Of a stretch of 64,000 bases of DNA, positions 41,682-51,997 are shown piece by piece (position 1 is the first letter of the stretch; each line of letters starts with the position of its first letter). The translations under genes and the position numbers were made by a program. Below the pieces are notes generated by a model, which saw only the letters and a list, made by a program, of their open reading frames with translations, was not told the DNA's origin and searched no databases. The stretch is from Pseudomonas sp. S06B 330 (GTDB lineage Bacteria > Pseudomonadota > Gammaproteobacteria > Pseudomonadales > Pseudomonadaceae): assembly GCF_002845275.2 (NCBI RefSeq), contig NZ_CP088149.1, positions 969,501 through 1,033,500 of the forward strand. Direction: 5' to 3'.

Positions 41682-43061
41682 TCAAGCCGGCAACAGAATC
41701 CCGAAGGTATTGGCCCCGGCCTGGCTGCGCACAAAAACGCTGCCACCATGCATCAGGGCAATGGCCTTGACGATGGCCAGGCCCAAGCCATGGTTGCCAC
41801 TGCCGCTGTTGCGCGCCGCATCGACCCGGTAGAAGCGTTCGAACAGCATCGGCAGATGCGCCTCGTCGATTGCCGGGCCTGGGTTGCTCACGGCGATGCT
41901 GATCTGTCCGTCGCGCTGTTCGATGCTCACCTGGATGACCTGCTGGGCGGCGGTGTGCTGCACGGCGTTGTTGATCAGGTTGATCAATGCCCGGCGCAAT
42001 TGGGCTTTTTCAATGTGCGCTTGCGCGTCGCCACTGACGTCGACACGCACCTGCGCGTCCTCAAGGATGTAATCCAGGTAGTCGAGGGTCGCCGCCACTT
42101 CTTCGGCCAGTGAGCTGCAGGTCAGTGCCGTGGCCTTGCTGCCTTGGTCGGCGCTGGCCAGGAACAGCATGTCGTTGATGATGGTGCGCAAGCGTTCGAG
42201 TTCTTCCAGGTTCGACTGCAGCACTTCGAAGTAATGCTCGGCACTGCGGCCGCGGGTCAGGGCGACCTGGGTCTGGCCGATCAGGTTGGTCAGCGGCGAG
42301 CGCAATTCGTGGGCGACGTCAGCATTGAAGGCTTCCAGGCGGCTGTAGGCCTGGTCGACCCGCTCCAGGGTGGAGTTGAAGGCACTGGCAAATTGCGCCA
42401 CTTCCGGCGGCAGGTCCGAGAGCTGCAGGCGGCCGCTCAGGCGCGGTGGCGCCAGTTTCTGGGCTTCGTCTGACAGCCTGCGCAGCGGCCGCAAGCCAAC
42501 GCGCGCCACCCAGTAACCGAGCAGCGAGGCGAGCAACACGCCAAACACCGACAAACTGATAATCGCCACCAGCAAGGTGTGCTGGGTCTGCCAGAACGTT
42601 TCGGTGTCGATGGCGATCAAGAAGCGCAGTGCCGGGCGTGCGCCCATGGCGGGCAACTCACTGACCAGCACCTTGAACGGGTAGGGGTTGTCGGCCAGAT
42701 GCAAGTCACGCATGCCCAGCGAACCCTGGGCGAAGGCGCGGATACTGGCATCGGGATGACCGTATTCAAAAGGGAGTTGGCCGCTGACCACCCAGAAGCG
42801 AATACGCCGGTCTTCTTCGCTGAGCAGGTTGAGCTTGTTGGTGATCTTGGCCCAGTGCTCGGTGGTGTCATAACGGGTGAGCGACGACTCCAGGACGCTG
42901 AAGCGTGCTTCCAGCTCCGCGACGGGCAGCAGGTCCAGGCTCCGGTCGACCTGCTTGTACAGTGCGCTGCCAATCAGCAGGAACACCCCCAGCGCCACCA
43001 GGGTAAACAGAGCGCTCAGGCGCAAGGCAATGGAGTTAGTCGGCACGGTTTTCCAGAACAT
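41682..43061 (-). CDS. Heavy-metal-type sensor histidine kinase
   Basis: 459 residues. TM1 (LSALFTLVALGVFLLIG), a periplasmic domain of about 130 residues, TM2 (LLVAIISLSVFGVLLASLLGY), HAMP, the phospho-acceptor His in FNADVAHELRSPLTNLIG, the N box INNAVQHT and the G box GNHGLGLAIVKA. This is the CusS/CopS/IrlS layout. The start at 43061 overlaps the regulator gene and has GAGG upstream; a GTG at 43046 is the alternative. It ends the RND operon, so it probably senses a pump-related signal such as metal or drug stress. Confidence 0.9.
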   Translation of the reverse strand: MFWKTVPTNSIALRLSALFTLVALGVFLLIGSALYKQVDRSLDLLPVAELEARFSVLESSLTRYDTTEHWAKITNKLNLLSEEDRRIRFWVVSGQLPFEYGHPDASIRAFAQGSLGMRDLHLADNPYPFKVLVSELPAMGARPALRFLIAIDTETFWQTQHTLLVAIISLSVFGVLLASLLGYWVARVGLRPLRRLSDEAQKLAPPRLSGRLQLSDLPPEVAQFASAFNSTLERVDQAYSRLEAFNADVAHELRSPLTNLIGQTQVALTRGRSAEHYFEVLQSNLEELERLRTIINDMLFLASADQGSKATALTCSSLAEEVAATLDYLDYILEDAQVRVDVSGDAQAHIEKAQLRRALINLINNAVQHTAAQQVIQVSIEQRDGQISIAVSNPGPAIDEAHLPMLFERFYRVDAARNSGSGNHGLGLAIVKAIALMHGGSVFVRSQAGANTFGILLPA

Positions 43062-43710
43062 AGCCCATGCCTCGGATGGTATGCAGCAGCTTGGTTTCAA
43101 AAGGGCCGTCGAGCTTGGCGCGCAGGCGCTTGATCGCCACTTCGACGACGTTGGCGTCGCTGTCGAAATTGATGTCCCAGACCAGCTCGGCGATGGCGGT
43201 CTTGGAGAGGATTTCGCCATGGCGTCGGGCTAGCACACTGAGTAGCGAGAATTCCTTGGCGGTCAGTTCCAGGCGCTGGCCGGCACGCGTGGCCTTGCGG
43301 CTGATCAGGTCGACCCAGAGGTCGGCGACCTGGATTTGCACTGGCTCGTGATTGCCACTGCGGCGGGTCAGTGCTTGCAGGCGGGCGACCAGTTCTAGGA
43401 ACGAGAAGGGCTTGCCCAGGTAGTCGTCGGCGCCTTCGCGCAAGCCATGAATGCGGTCTTCGACCCGTTCACGTGCGGTCAGCATGATCACCGGTGTTTG
43501 CTTGCGTGCCCGCAGTGCGCGCAGCACGCCATAACCGTCCAGGCCGGGGAGCATGACGTCGAGTACGATCACCGCGTAGTCACCTTCCAGGGCCAGGTGC
43601 AGGCCATCGATGCCGTCACGCGCCAGGTCGACGGTAAAACCCTGTTCGCTCAAACCGCGATGCAGGTAGTCGGCGGTTTTTTGTTCATCTTCGATAATCA
43701 GCACACGCAT
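43036..43710 (-). CDS. OmpR-family response regulator
   Basis: 224 residues: receiver domain with the phospho-Asp in VIVLDVMLPG, the Lys in EDYLGKPFSFLEL-type context (ADDYLGKPF) and a C-terminal winged helix (SKTAIAELVWDINFDSDANVVEVAIKRLRAKL), as in CopR/CusR/IrlR. It lies 9 bp after the RND pump gene and overlaps the kinase gene, so pump and regulators form one transcript. Confidence 0.93.
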   Translation of the reverse strand: MRVLIIEDEQKTADYLHRGLSEQGFTVDLARDGIDGLHLALEGDYAVIVLDVMLPGLDGYGVLRALRARKQTPVIMLTARERVEDRIHGLREGADDYLGKPFSFLELVARLQALTRRSGNHEPVQIQVADLWVDLISRKATRAGQRLELTAKEFSLLSVLARRHGEILSKTAIAELVWDINFDSDANVVEVAIKRLRAKLDGPFETKLLHTIRGMGYVLENRAD

Positions 43711-43719
43711 GATCGGTTC

Positions 43720-46700
43720 TCAACTGGCAGTGGGCTGCGCCCCGCTTTGCGGCGCCTGACGCCGATGGAACAGACGCTCCAGGGCCAAGTATATGATTGG
43801 CGTGGTGAACAGTGTCAGCGCCTGGCTGACCAGCAATCCGCCGACCACGGCGATGCCCAGCGGTTGGCGCAGCTCGGCCCCGGCCCCCATGCCGAACATC
43901 AACGGCACGGCACCGAGCAAGGCGGCGAGGGTGGTCATCATGATCGGTCGAAAACGCGTCAGGCAGGCTTGGTGGATGGCCTGCTCAGGGCTCAAGCCGA
44001 GGGTGCGCTGGGCATCCAGGGCAAAGTCGATCAGCAGGATGCCGTTCTTCTTGACGATACCGATCAGCAGCACGATGCCGATCAGGCCCATGATGCTGAA
44101 GTCCTGACCACTGAGCCACAGCAGAGCCAGCGCCCCGAGCCCGGCGGAGGGCAGGGTGGAGATGATGGTCAGCGGATGGACGAAGCTCTCATAGAGCACG
44201 CCGAGGATGATGTACACCGCCACCAATGCCGCGAGGATCAACCACGGCTGGCTCGACAGTGAACTCTGGAACGCCTGGGCGGCACCCTGGAAATTGCCGA
44301 TGATCGAATCGGGCATGCCCAGTTCCCGCTGGGTGCGTTCGAGGATCTGCACGGCATCGCCCAAGGCCACGCCTGGGGCCAGGTTGAACGACAGGTTGGC
44401 CGCCGGGAACAGGCCGTCATGGCTGATCGATAATGGCCCGGTACTTGGCGGCGCAACCTTGGCCAGCACCGACAACGGCACCATTTCGCCGCTCAGCGGT
44501 GAGCGCAGGTAGAAGTAATTGAGGCTTTCGGCTTTGCCGCGCTGGCGGGCATCGAGCTCAAGGATCACCTTGTACTGGTTGGTCTCGGTCTGGAACTCGC
44601 TGATCTGGCGCTGGCCGAAGGCGTCATACAGCGCCTGGTCGATGTCGGTGGTGGTCAGGCCGAAACGTGCCGCGGCGCGGCGATCGATTTCGATGCGGGT
44701 GACACTGGCGCCCAGTTGCAGGTCGTTGGACAGATCGCGAAAGGCCGGGCTGTCTTTCAGGCGCTCGGTCAGGCGTTGGGTCCACAGGTTCAGGGCGGCG
44801 CCGTCGTTGCTCTTTAGTACGTATTGGTACTGGCTGCGGGTGGGGCCGGAGCTCAGGTTGATATCTTGGCTGGCACGCATGTACAGGACGATGCCCGGCA
44901 CCTTGGCCAGTTTTGGACGCAGGCGGTCAATCAACTCGCTGGCCGAAACATCGCGTTCGTCACGGTTCTTGAGCGTGATCCAAAAACGGCCATTGGCGAT
45001 GGTCTGGTTGCTGCCAGTGACGCCAACTGCATGGGAAAACGCTCGCACGGCTGGATCGGCCTCGATAATTTTGGCCAGCGCTTGGTGTTTTTTGATCATG
45101 TCAGGATAGGAAATGTCAGCAGCACCTTCAGATGTGCCAAGGACAAATCCGGTGTCCTGCAACGGGAAGAACCCCTTGGGAATGGCGACATAACCGGCTA
45201 CAGCCAAAGCCAGGGTGATGCCGAAGATGCTCATCATCAGGCGCTGATGAGCCAGCGCCTTGACCAGGATGCGCTCGTACCAGGCCAGCAGACGATCGCC
45301 AAAGGTGACCTTGTGTTGGTTATGGTGGTCGGGACGCTCCATGAACAAGGCGCACAGGGTTGGCGCCAGGGTCAGCGAGACCACCACTGAAATCAGGATG
45401 GTCGAGGTGGCGGTGAGGGCGAACTCCTTGAACAGACGACCGACCACACCGCCCATGAACAGCAACGGAATAAACGCCGCCACCAGGGAGAAACTGATCG
45501 AAACCACGGTGAAGCCGATCTCGCCAGCACCCTTGATTGCCGCCTCGCGCTTGCTGTCGCCGGCTTCCAGGTGCCGGTGAATGTTCTCCACCACCACAAT
45601 CGCGTCATCGACGACAAAGCCCACGGCGATGACGATGGCCACCAGCGTCAGGTTGTTCAGGCTGAAACCGAACAGGTACATCAGGGCAAAGCTGGCAATC
45701 AGCGACACGCCGAGCACGCTGGAAACGATCAAGGTCGCCGACCATTGGCGCAGGAACAGCGCCATCACCCCGATCACCAGCATCACTGCAATCATCAGGG
45801 TGATTTCCACCTCATGCAATGAGGCGCGAATGGTCTGGGTGCGGTCGTTGAGCACCGAGACCTGGACCGCCGCCGGGAGCATCTGCTCCAGCCGTGGCAA
45901 GGCCTCCATGATGCCGTCCACGGTCTCGACGATGTTCGCCCCGGGTTGGCGGAACACCACCAGGTTCAGGCCTTGCTGTTCACCGGACCAGGCTTTGACG
46001 TAGGCGTTTTCGGCACCGTTGATGACCTTGGCGACGTCCTTGAGGTGGACCGGCGCGCCGTCGCGGTAGGAGACGATCAACTGGGCATATTCGTCGGGGT
46101 GAAACAGTTGGTCATTGGTTGCCAGGGTCGAAACGCTGCTTTCACCATACAGTGCGCCTTTGGCCAGGTTCAGGCTGGTCTGCTGGATCGACTGGCGCAG
46201 ATCGGCCAGGGTCAGGCCGAGGGCGGCGAGTTTTTCCGGCTGGGCCTGGACGCGGATCGCCGGGCGCAATTGGCCGGTAATGTTGATCAGGCCGACCCCA
46301 TTGATCTGACTCAATTGCCGGGCCAGCAGGGTTTCGGCGTAGTCGCTCAGTTCGTTGGCCGGCATCTGGTTCGAGCTGACCGTGAGGATCAGCACCGGGC
46401 TGTCAGCTGGGTTGACCTTGCGCCAGGTGGGTGGGCTGGGCATGTCCTGGGGCAGACGCGCAGTGGCCGTGTTGATCGCTGCCTGGACTTCCTGGGCGGC
46501 GGTATCGATGCTTTTTTCCAGGGTGAACTGCAAGATCAGGTTGGTTGAACCCAAAGCACTGCTGGAGGTCATCTGGGTCATGCCGGGAATGGCGCTGAAC
46601 TGCACCTCCAGCGGTGTCGCCACCGAGGAGGCCATGGTTTCCGGGCTGGCCCCTGGCAGTTGGGCGGTGACCTGAATCGTCGGAAAGTCAGCCTCGGGCA

Positions 46701-46821
46701 AGGGCGCGACCGGCAGGCGCGGAAAGGCAATGACGCCGAGCAGAACCAGAGCGAAGGTCAGCAGCAGGGTGGCGATCGGGCGGTCGATGCACCAGGCCGA
46801 GATCGAGCCGCGAGCGTTCAT
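43720..46821 (-). CDS. RND efflux pump, MdtB/MdtC-like inner-membrane transporter
   Basis: 1033 residues with the twelve-segment RND plan. TM4 carries the proton-relay Asp pair (VGFVVDDAIVVVENI) and TM10 the Lys (GIVKKNGILLIDFA). The sequence is closest in style to MdtC/MuxC-type pumps (N-terminus NARGSISAWCIDRPIATLL). It exports drugs, bile-salt-like compounds or metals; the substrate cannot be assigned. Its ATG overlaps the adaptor stop (ATGA). Only one RND subunit is present, although MdtBC-type pumps usually have two. Confidence 0.93.
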   Translation of the reverse strand: MNARGSISAWCIDRPIATLLLTFALVLLGVIAFPRLPVAPLPEADFPTIQVTAQLPGASPETMASSVATPLEVQFSAIPGMTQMTSSSALGSTNLILQFTLEKSIDTAAQEVQAAINTATARLPQDMPSPPTWRKVNPADSPVLILTVSSNQMPANELSDYAETLLARQLSQINGVGLINITGQLRPAIRVQAQPEKLAALGLTLADLRQSIQQTSLNLAKGALYGESSVSTLATNDQLFHPDEYAQLIVSYRDGAPVHLKDVAKVINGAENAYVKAWSGEQQGLNLVVFRQPGANIVETVDGIMEALPRLEQMLPAAVQVSVLNDRTQTIRASLHEVEITLMIAVMLVIGVMALFLRQWSATLIVSSVLGVSLIASFALMYLFGFSLNNLTLVAIVIAVGFVVDDAIVVVENIHRHLEAGDSKREAAIKGAGEIGFTVVSISFSLVAAFIPLLFMGGVVGRLFKEFALTATSTILISVVVSLTLAPTLCALFMERPDHHNQHKVTFGDRLLAWYERILVKALAHQRLMMSIFGITLALAVAGYVAIPKGFFPLQDTGFVLGTSEGAADISYPDMIKKHQALAKIIEADPAVRAFSHAVGVTGSNQTIANGRFWITLKNRDERDVSASELIDRLRPKLAKVPGIVLYMRASQDINLSSGPTRSQYQYVLKSNDGAALNLWTQRLTERLKDSPAFRDLSNDLQLGASVTRIEIDRRAAARFGLTTTDIDQALYDAFGQRQISEFQTETNQYKVILELDARQRGKAESLNYFYLRSPLSGEMVPLSVLAKVAPPSTGPLSISHDGLFPAANLSFNLAPGVALGDAVQILERTQRELGMPDSIIGNFQGAAQAFQSSLSSQPWLILAALVAVYIILGVLYESFVHPLTIISTLPSAGLGALALLWLSGQDFSIMGLIGIVLLIGIVKKNGILLIDFALDAQRTLGLSPEQAIHQACLTRFRPIMMTTLAALLGAVPLMFGMGAGAELRQPLGIAVVGGLLVSQALTLFTTPIIYLALERLFHRRQAPQSGAQPTAS

Positions 46822-47984
46822 GGTTGCTCCCGGCGCTTGGCAACTTCTTCGGGGGCGGCGGTTTCAGCCGCCACTTCAACGGTGGCGCCCGGTTTGAGCC
46901 GCGACTGACCATCGGAGACCAGTTTGTCACCCTTGCGGACCCCGGCAATGATGTTCAGGGTGCTGTCCTGATACACCACGTTGACCGGCACGCTTTCGAC
47001 TTTATTGTCGACCAGGCGGTAGACGTAGTGGCCATCGATGCCGCGCTGCACCACTTGTGGGGGGACCACCAATGCGTCCTGTTCAAGGGCAGTCTGCAGT
47101 TTCAGGGTAACCAGTTGGCCAGGCCAGAGACGGGCGTCGGCATTGGCAAATTCGGCCTTGACCCGAATGGTCCCGGTGTTGGCCGCGACCTGATTGTCGA
47201 TCAGGGTCAGATGACCTTCCGCCAGCAAGGTACCGCTGCTGTCGCCATCGCCTTCCAGGTAGGCCTGAACCACAGCTGCGGGTTGGGCTTTAAGCAGCCC
47301 TTGCAAGGTCGGCAGCATGTTTTGCGGTAGTGAGAACTCGACGCCGATCGGGTCGATCTGAGTGACGCTGAACAGCCCTTGAGCATCGGCTACGCGTAGA
47401 AAGTTGCCTTCATCGACATTGCGGATGCCGACCCTGCCGGTCACGGGTGAGAGGATCCGGGTATAGGATAATTGCACCTGTGCGGCGGCAATCGCCGCCT
47501 GATTGCCCAGCACTGTGGCTTGCAACTGATTGAACAGCGCCTGCTGTTGGTCCAGGGTCTGGCGCGATACGCCGTTGTCGGTGCTGAGCAGTTGGTAACG
47601 CTTGAGGTCGACCCCGGCGACCTTCAACTGCGCCTGGCTCTGACCCAGCTGCGCTTTGGCCTGCTCGAGGCTGGCGCGGATCGCCCGATCGTCAATGGTG
47701 GCCAACAGATCACCTTGCTTGACCCACTCACCTTCTTTGACCAGTAAGCGCGTCAGCACGCCTTCGACCTGCGGGCGGATTACCACGCTGTGCAGTGACA
47801 GTACCGAACCGATGCCGCTGACATAGCGCGGCACGTCCTGTTGTTTGACCGCAACGACACGCACGGGAATGACGCTGGTACGAACGGTTTTTTCCTCGCC
47901 CGAGCGGCCGAACAACCAAAAGGCGACACCTGCCAGTGCAAACAAAGCAATGCAGATCACAAGAGAGCGGGGGTGGATACGCAT
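46818..47984 (-). CDS. RND periplasmic adaptor (membrane fusion protein), MdtA-like
   Basis: 388 residues. N-terminal signal/anchor (SLVICIALFALAGVAFWLFG), a lipoyl half-motif region (VVIRPQVEGVLTRLLVKEGEWVKQGDLLATID), a coiled-coil hairpin (about 110-170) and a beta-barrel domain. It links the RND pump to an outer-membrane channel, which is not encoded here and must be supplied from elsewhere. First gene of the adaptor-pump-regulator-kinase operon. Confidence 0.92.
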   Translation of the reverse strand: MRIHPRSLVICIALFALAGVAFWLFGRSGEEKTVRTSVIPVRVVAVKQQDVPRYVSGIGSVLSLHSVVIRPQVEGVLTRLLVKEGEWVKQGDLLATIDDRAIRASLEQAKAQLGQSQAQLKVAGVDLKRYQLLSTDNGVSRQTLDQQQALFNQLQATVLGNQAAIAAAQVQLSYTRILSPVTGRVGIRNVDEGNFLRVADAQGLFSVTQIDPIGVEFSLPQNMLPTLQGLLKAQPAAVVQAYLEGDGDSSGTLLAEGHLTLIDNQVAANTGTIRVKAEFANADARLWPGQLVTLKLQTALEQDALVVPPQVVQRGIDGHYVYRLVDNKVESVPVNVVYQDSTLNIIAGVRKGDKLVSDGQSRLKPGATVEVAAETAAPEEVAKRREQP

Positions 47985-48092
47985 AGGTGAGATCTCAGGG
48001 CGATGCCTAGTTTATAGCTGGCAGATCGGGTCAGCAGGGTGACGGCTAGCTGACAGCGCTGTCAGCAAATTCCGCGAATCCTGTAGGAACTA

Positions 48093-48179
48093 TGTGGGAG
48101 CTGGTCTTGCTGGCGCTGAAATGGGCGCGGTGTCAGCGATTGCGCGGTGTCTGTATCGCTGGCAAGGCCAGCTCCCACA
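48093..48179. repeat. REP pair (GTGGGAGCTGG type)
   Basis: TGTGGGAGCTGGTCTTGCTGG at the left and its inverted partner CTGGCAAGGCCAGCTCCCACA at the right form a long imperfect hairpin in the 310-bp gap between the adaptor and chemoreceptor genes. Confidence 0.85.
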
Positions 48180-48295
48180 GTAAAAACTCGCTGATGGCAA
48201 ATTGCCAATATCCTGCGTTGGATCAAGGAATCGAGTCAATTTGCCACTAGAGTCGTACGCCCTGCCGATTCTCCAAACAACAACGAGTGCCTCCG

Positions 48296-49879
48296 ATGAA
48301 GAGCAATATGCCTGTGACCGGTCGCAATATGGATTATCCCGGTGACGCCAATATCCTTTCCACCACCGACCTCTCCAGTGTGATCACCTACGCCAATGAC
48401 GATTTCGTCAAGATCAGCGGGTTCAGCCGTGAAGAGCTGTTGGGTAACGCGCACCATATCGTCCGTCACCCGGACATGCCGCCACAGGCATTCGAGCAGA
48501 TGTGGCAAACCCTCAAAAGCGGCCAGTCGTGGATGGGGCTGGTGAAGAACCGTTGCAAGAACGGCGATCATTACTGGGTCAGCGCTTTTGTTTCGCCCAT
48601 TGCCAGTCAGGGCCACACGGTGGAGTACCAATCGGTGCGGACCAAGCCTAGCGCCGAGCAGGTGGAAGCGGCCGAGCGGTGTTATGCACAGTTGCGTAGC
48701 GGTCGAAAGCCCTGGTGGCAGCGTTTGCCGGTGCTTGGGCTAGGTGGGCAACTGTGGGCGGGGGTGACCCTTGGCCTGGTGTTGGTATCGGTGCTCAGCC
48801 GCCTGTTGTTACCGGTGCTGCCCTGGCAAGGCCTGTTGGAGGTGTTGCTCGCCAGTGGTTTGAGCGCGTTGGTGATTCTCGCGGCGCTCAAACCGTTCCA
48901 GCGTCTGTGTGCCGAGGCGCTGGCGATTGCTGATAATCCGTTGAGCCAGCAGCTGTACACCGGCCGGCGTGATGGCATCGGTCAGATTGATTTTGCCCTG
49001 CGTATGCTCAAGGGCCAGCTCGGCGCAGTGGTCGGACGCATTGGCGACACTTCTCGACGCCTGGCCGGGCACAGCGGTTCGCTGGCGCAGTCGTTGCAAA
49101 GCAGCCATAGCAATAGCCTGGAGCAGCAGGGTGAAGCCGACCAGATCGCAACGGCCATCAACCAGATGGCCACCAGCGTCGCTCAGGTCGCAAGCAACGC
49201 TCAGCAAGCGTCCCAGGCCGCTGATCAAGCCGAAGGGGAGACCCGTGCCGGCCATCAGTTGGTCGACCTCAACCGCTGCGCGATTCAGGAACTGGCCAAT
49301 TCGCTGACTGTGGCCACTGAGGTTATCCACAATCTGCAGAGCCACAGCAGCGAGATTACCGGGGTGGTGGAGGTGATCCGCGAGATTGCGGAGCAGACCA
49401 ATCTGCTGGCGCTTAATGCCGCCATCGAAGCGGCCCGCGCCGGTGACCAGGGTCGTGGCTTTGCCGTGGTCGCTGATGAGGTACGCGGTTTGGCGCAGCG
49501 CACGGCACAATCGACCCATGAGATTCAGCGCATGATCAGCGTCCTGCAGAACAGCACCCGCGATGCCGTGCAGGTGATGCAGCAGAGCAGTGAGCATGCC
49601 GGGCACAGTGTCGATCAGGCAAAGCGTGCAGCCAGCGCGCTGGATGGCATCAGCCTGCGGGTCAACCAGATCAGCGAGATGAGTGTGCAGATCGCCGCGG
49701 CGGTGGAGCAGCAGAGTCAGGTCAGTGAGAGCATCAACCGCAACATCATCAGCATTCGCCAGGCCAGTGAGTCAACCGTGCAGGTCGGTCAGCAGAGCCA
49801 CCTCAGCGCCAGCGACGTGGCGGCACTGGCCGAAGACCTGCGGCGCTTGGCCGCCGAGTTCTGGCGGCGTTGTCACTGA
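48296..49879 (+). CDS. Methyl-accepting chemotaxis protein with PAS domain (Aer-like)
   Basis: 527 residues. An N-terminal cytoplasmic PAS domain ([21 protein letters not shown] ... [14 protein letters not shown]) is followed by a short membrane anchor with two segments (about 145-200), HAMP-like and methylation helices, and the signalling tip [32 protein letters not shown]. This is the aerotaxis receptor Aer plan, in which PAS-bound FAD reports redox state; flavin binding is inferred. The ATG at 48296 is chosen over an upstream GTG three codons away. Confidence 0.92.
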   Translation: MKSNMPVTGRNMDYPGDANILSTTDLSSVITYANDDFVKISGFSREELLGNAHHIVRHPDMPPQAFEQMWQTLKSGQSWMGLVKNRCKNGDHYWVSAFVSPIASQGHTVEYQSVRTKPSAEQVEAAERCYAQLRSGRKPWWQRLPVLGLGGQLWAGVTLGLVLVSVLSRLLLPVLPWQGLLEVLLASGLSALVILAALKPFQRLCAEALAIADNPLSQQLYTGRRDGIGQIDFALRMLKGQLGAVVGRIGDTSRRLAGHSGSLAQSLQSSHSNSLEQQGEADQIATAINQMATSVAQVASNAQQASQAADQAEGETRAGHQLVDLNRCAIQELANSLTVATEVIHNLQSHSSEITGVVEVIREIAEQTNLLALNAAIEAARAGDQGRGFAVVADEVRGLAQRTAQSTHEIQRMISVLQNSTRDAVQVMQQSSEHAGHSVDQAKRAASALDGISLRVNQISEMSVQIAAAVEQQSQVSESINRNIISIRQASESTVQVGQQSHLSASDVAALAEDLRRLAAEFWRRCH

Positions 49880-49885
49880 GCGTGA

Positions 49886-50635
49886 TCAGAAGCCGATGAA
49901 ACTGTAGTGATCGGCTGCTTCGCTGCGTATCTGAGCACCGCACGCTTGCAGTTGCTCGCACAGGTGTGGGTCGAGCACATGCAGGGTCCAAGTGCTGATC
50001 TGGCCTGCTGTCTGCACCTGTTGCAGGGCCTGGGCCAGAGCCTGGGTATCGGGTAGGTAGGCGGTAAAGCCATTGCCCTTCAGGGCGCTGGTGTCGATGC
50101 CCAGGGCCTGGCAGATGGCGACCTTGCCGCGGATATCGTCACGGTCAGCCTGGCGCGAGCGTTCGATCAGTTCGGCTAGACGGCGGTCGACCAACTGCTG
50201 GCCATGAATCAGCGGCGGGCCGCTTTGCCAGGCCTCGCTGGGGCAGTCCTTGGCTTCGGGGCGCAAGGGGATATGCGGGTTGATCTCCATCGGGTAGATA
50301 CGGCAGACCAAAGGACGGGTTTCGTAGATCGTGCAGCGGTCATCAACATCCAGATTGCGGCAGCGCTCCGGGTTGAAGGCAGCAAAGGTAATCGCCACAT
50401 GGGCCTCGGTGCTGCCGCAAGGCACCGGCCAGGAGCGACGCATCGCATGTTCATGTTGATCGGCCGGCAAACCCAGGCCATTGGCCAGGAATGCTTCGAT
50501 GAGGACGATGACCTGGCCACCTGAGCCAGCCCACTGACGGGCCTCGCTCAGGGTCAAAGGCACATGGTGGCCGGTGCAGCATTTGCCGCAGCCGGTGCAG
50601 TCGAAGCGGATATCGTGGGCTTGTACAGTGTTCAC
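49886..50635 (-). CDS. YkgJ-family cysteine-cluster protein
   Basis: 249 residues with the Fe/Zn-binding cysteine cluster FDCTGCGKCCTGHH at the N-terminus and a further pair around DDRCTIYETRPLVCRIYP. The family is of unknown function, probably metal-binding. It starts with GTG on a GTGA overlap with the preceding gene, so the two are coupled. It is convergent with the chemoreceptor gene, with 6 bp between them. Confidence 0.8.
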   Translation of the reverse strand: MNTVQAHDIRFDCTGCGKCCTGHHVPLTLSEARQWAGSGGQVIVLIEAFLANGLGLPADQHEHAMRRSWPVPCGSTEAHVAITFAAFNPERCRNLDVDDRCTIYETRPLVCRIYPMEINPHIPLRPEAKDCPSEAWQSGPPLIHGQQLVDRRLAELIERSRQADRDDIRGKVAICQALGIDTSALKGNGFTAYLPDTQALAQALQQVQTAGQISTWTLHVLDPHLCEQLQACGAQIRSEAADHYSFIGF

Positions 50636-50943
50636 GGTTTGGCGGGGGCCCATTCGGTGACGAAGGCGGCTTTACGCTGGCGTTCGTACAGGCACAGCTC
50701 GGTGCCTTTGCGGTTGTTCATGTGCTTTTGCGGGTAATGGCCTTCGAGCAGCAGTGCGCTGTAGCCGACACGGTCGTCGAACTCGGCAGGCTTACCCAGG
50801 ACCGTGACGTTTTTCAGCCCACTGGCGGCGATGCAGTGTTCGTTCATCTGCGCGTAGTACGCGTTCCAGGCCTGATCGCTGGAGGCCTGGGCGAGGGACG
50901 TGAACGCAGCGCAGCCGAGTAGGATGAATCCGATGGCTTTCAT
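50632..50943 (-). CDS. Small exported protein, unknown
   Basis: About 103 residues with a signal peptide (AIGFILLGCAAFTSLAQAS) and a mature part with two cysteines (EHCIAASGLK ... GTELCLYERQRK). I recognise no domain. The ATG at 50943 is the natural start of the signal sequence. It is co-transcribed with the YkgJ-like gene. Confidence 0.6.
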   Translation of the reverse strand: MKAIGFILLGCAAFTSLAQASSDQAWNAYYAQMNEHCIAASGLKNVTVLGKPAEFDDRVGYSALLLEGHYPQKHMNNRKGTELCLYERQRKAAFVTEWAPAKP

Positions 50944-51021
50944 GGCAGTAACTCGATAGTCAGTGGCTCGATTGTGCCTGAGGTTCAGGCACATTCAAGC
51001 ACTGCACGCATCGGTTATGTG

Positions 51022-51921
51022 TCAGTTCTCTTCGAACGCCACTGCCCGGGCAGCGACGATCAGGCAGTCGGTCAGCTCTGGCGAGGAGAACTTGGTCAGG
51101 ACAGCGTTGGCCCCGGCGAGCCTGGCTTTTTCGCTGTTCATCGCGCTGTCCAGCGAGGTGTGCAGCAGTACGTAGAGGTGCTTGAAATCCGGGGTGTCGC
51201 GCAGGGTGCGGGTGAAGGCATAGCCGTCCATCTCGGACATTTCGATGTCCGAGACCACCACGTTAATCTCCTGATCGGTGCCTTGCAGTTCGAGCAGGGT
51301 GTTGATCGCATCCTTGGCGCTGCGTGCGGTGTGGCATTCGATGCCGAGGTTGCGCAGGGTGTGCACCGATTGTTGCAGCGCAACCTGGCTGTCATCGACC
51401 ACGAGGATATTGGTGGCGGCAAGCACCGCAGCGTCATCTGCGTTCAGTTCGCTGTTGACCACTTCAGGGGCAGGCGGGGCGATACCGTGGATGACCTTTT
51501 CGATATCCAGCACCTGAACCAAGGTGTTGTCGACCCGGGTTACCCCGGTGATGAACGATTTGTTGCCCGAGCCATAGGGCGGCGGCTTGATGTCGGTGCT
51601 CAGGCAATGGACGATCTTGCTCACCGCCTGTACATGCAGGCCCTGCTTGGAACGGCTGATGTCGGTGACGATCAGGCAGCCGCCCTGGGGATCTTCCAAT
51701 GGCCGTTCGCCGATGGCGCGCGACAGGTCGATCACCGACAGGGTGTTGCCGCGCAGGGTGGCCACGCCTTTGACGTGCGGGTGCGACTCCGGCAGTTTGG
51801 TCAGCGCCGGGCAGGGGATGATTTCACTGACCTTGAGCAGGTTGATTGCCATCAGCTTGCCGCTGCGCAGGGTGAACAGCAGCAGCGACAGCGAGTCGGC
51901 GCGGGCATTGTGCGAGGCCAT
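51022..51921 (-). CDS. cheV: Chemotaxis coupling/adaptor protein CheV
   Basis: 299 residues: an N-terminal CheW-like domain (about 1-155, with SLSLLLFTLRSGKLMAINLLKVSEII and VKGVATLRGNTLSVIDLSRAIG) fused to a receiver domain with phospho-Asp in VVVSDIEMSEMDG. CheV couples receptors to CheA and can be phosphorylated for adaptation. The ATG at 51921 has GAAGGTG upstream. It is about 1.1 kb from an Aer-like receptor, but not in its operon. Confidence 0.94.
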   Translation of the reverse strand: MASHNARADSLSLLLFTLRSGKLMAINLLKVSEIIPCPALTKLPESHPHVKGVATLRGNTLSVIDLSRAIGERPLEDPQGGCLIVTDISRSKQGLHVQAVSKIVHCLSTDIKPPPYGSGNKSFITGVTRVDNTLVQVLDIEKVIHGIAPPAPEVVNSELNADDAAVLAATNILVVDDSQVALQQSVHTLRNLGIECHTARSAKDAINTLLELQGTDQEINVVVSDIEMSEMDGYAFTRTLRDTPDFKHLYVLLHTSLDSAMNSEKARLAGANAVLTKFSSPELTDCLIVAARAVAFEEN

Positions 51922-51997
51922 AGGCACCTTCAGGACAGGTTGAATTAGGCGGAGATGCCAGGTTATCGACCCGCCATCCCCTGGCTTTAATCTCAAA

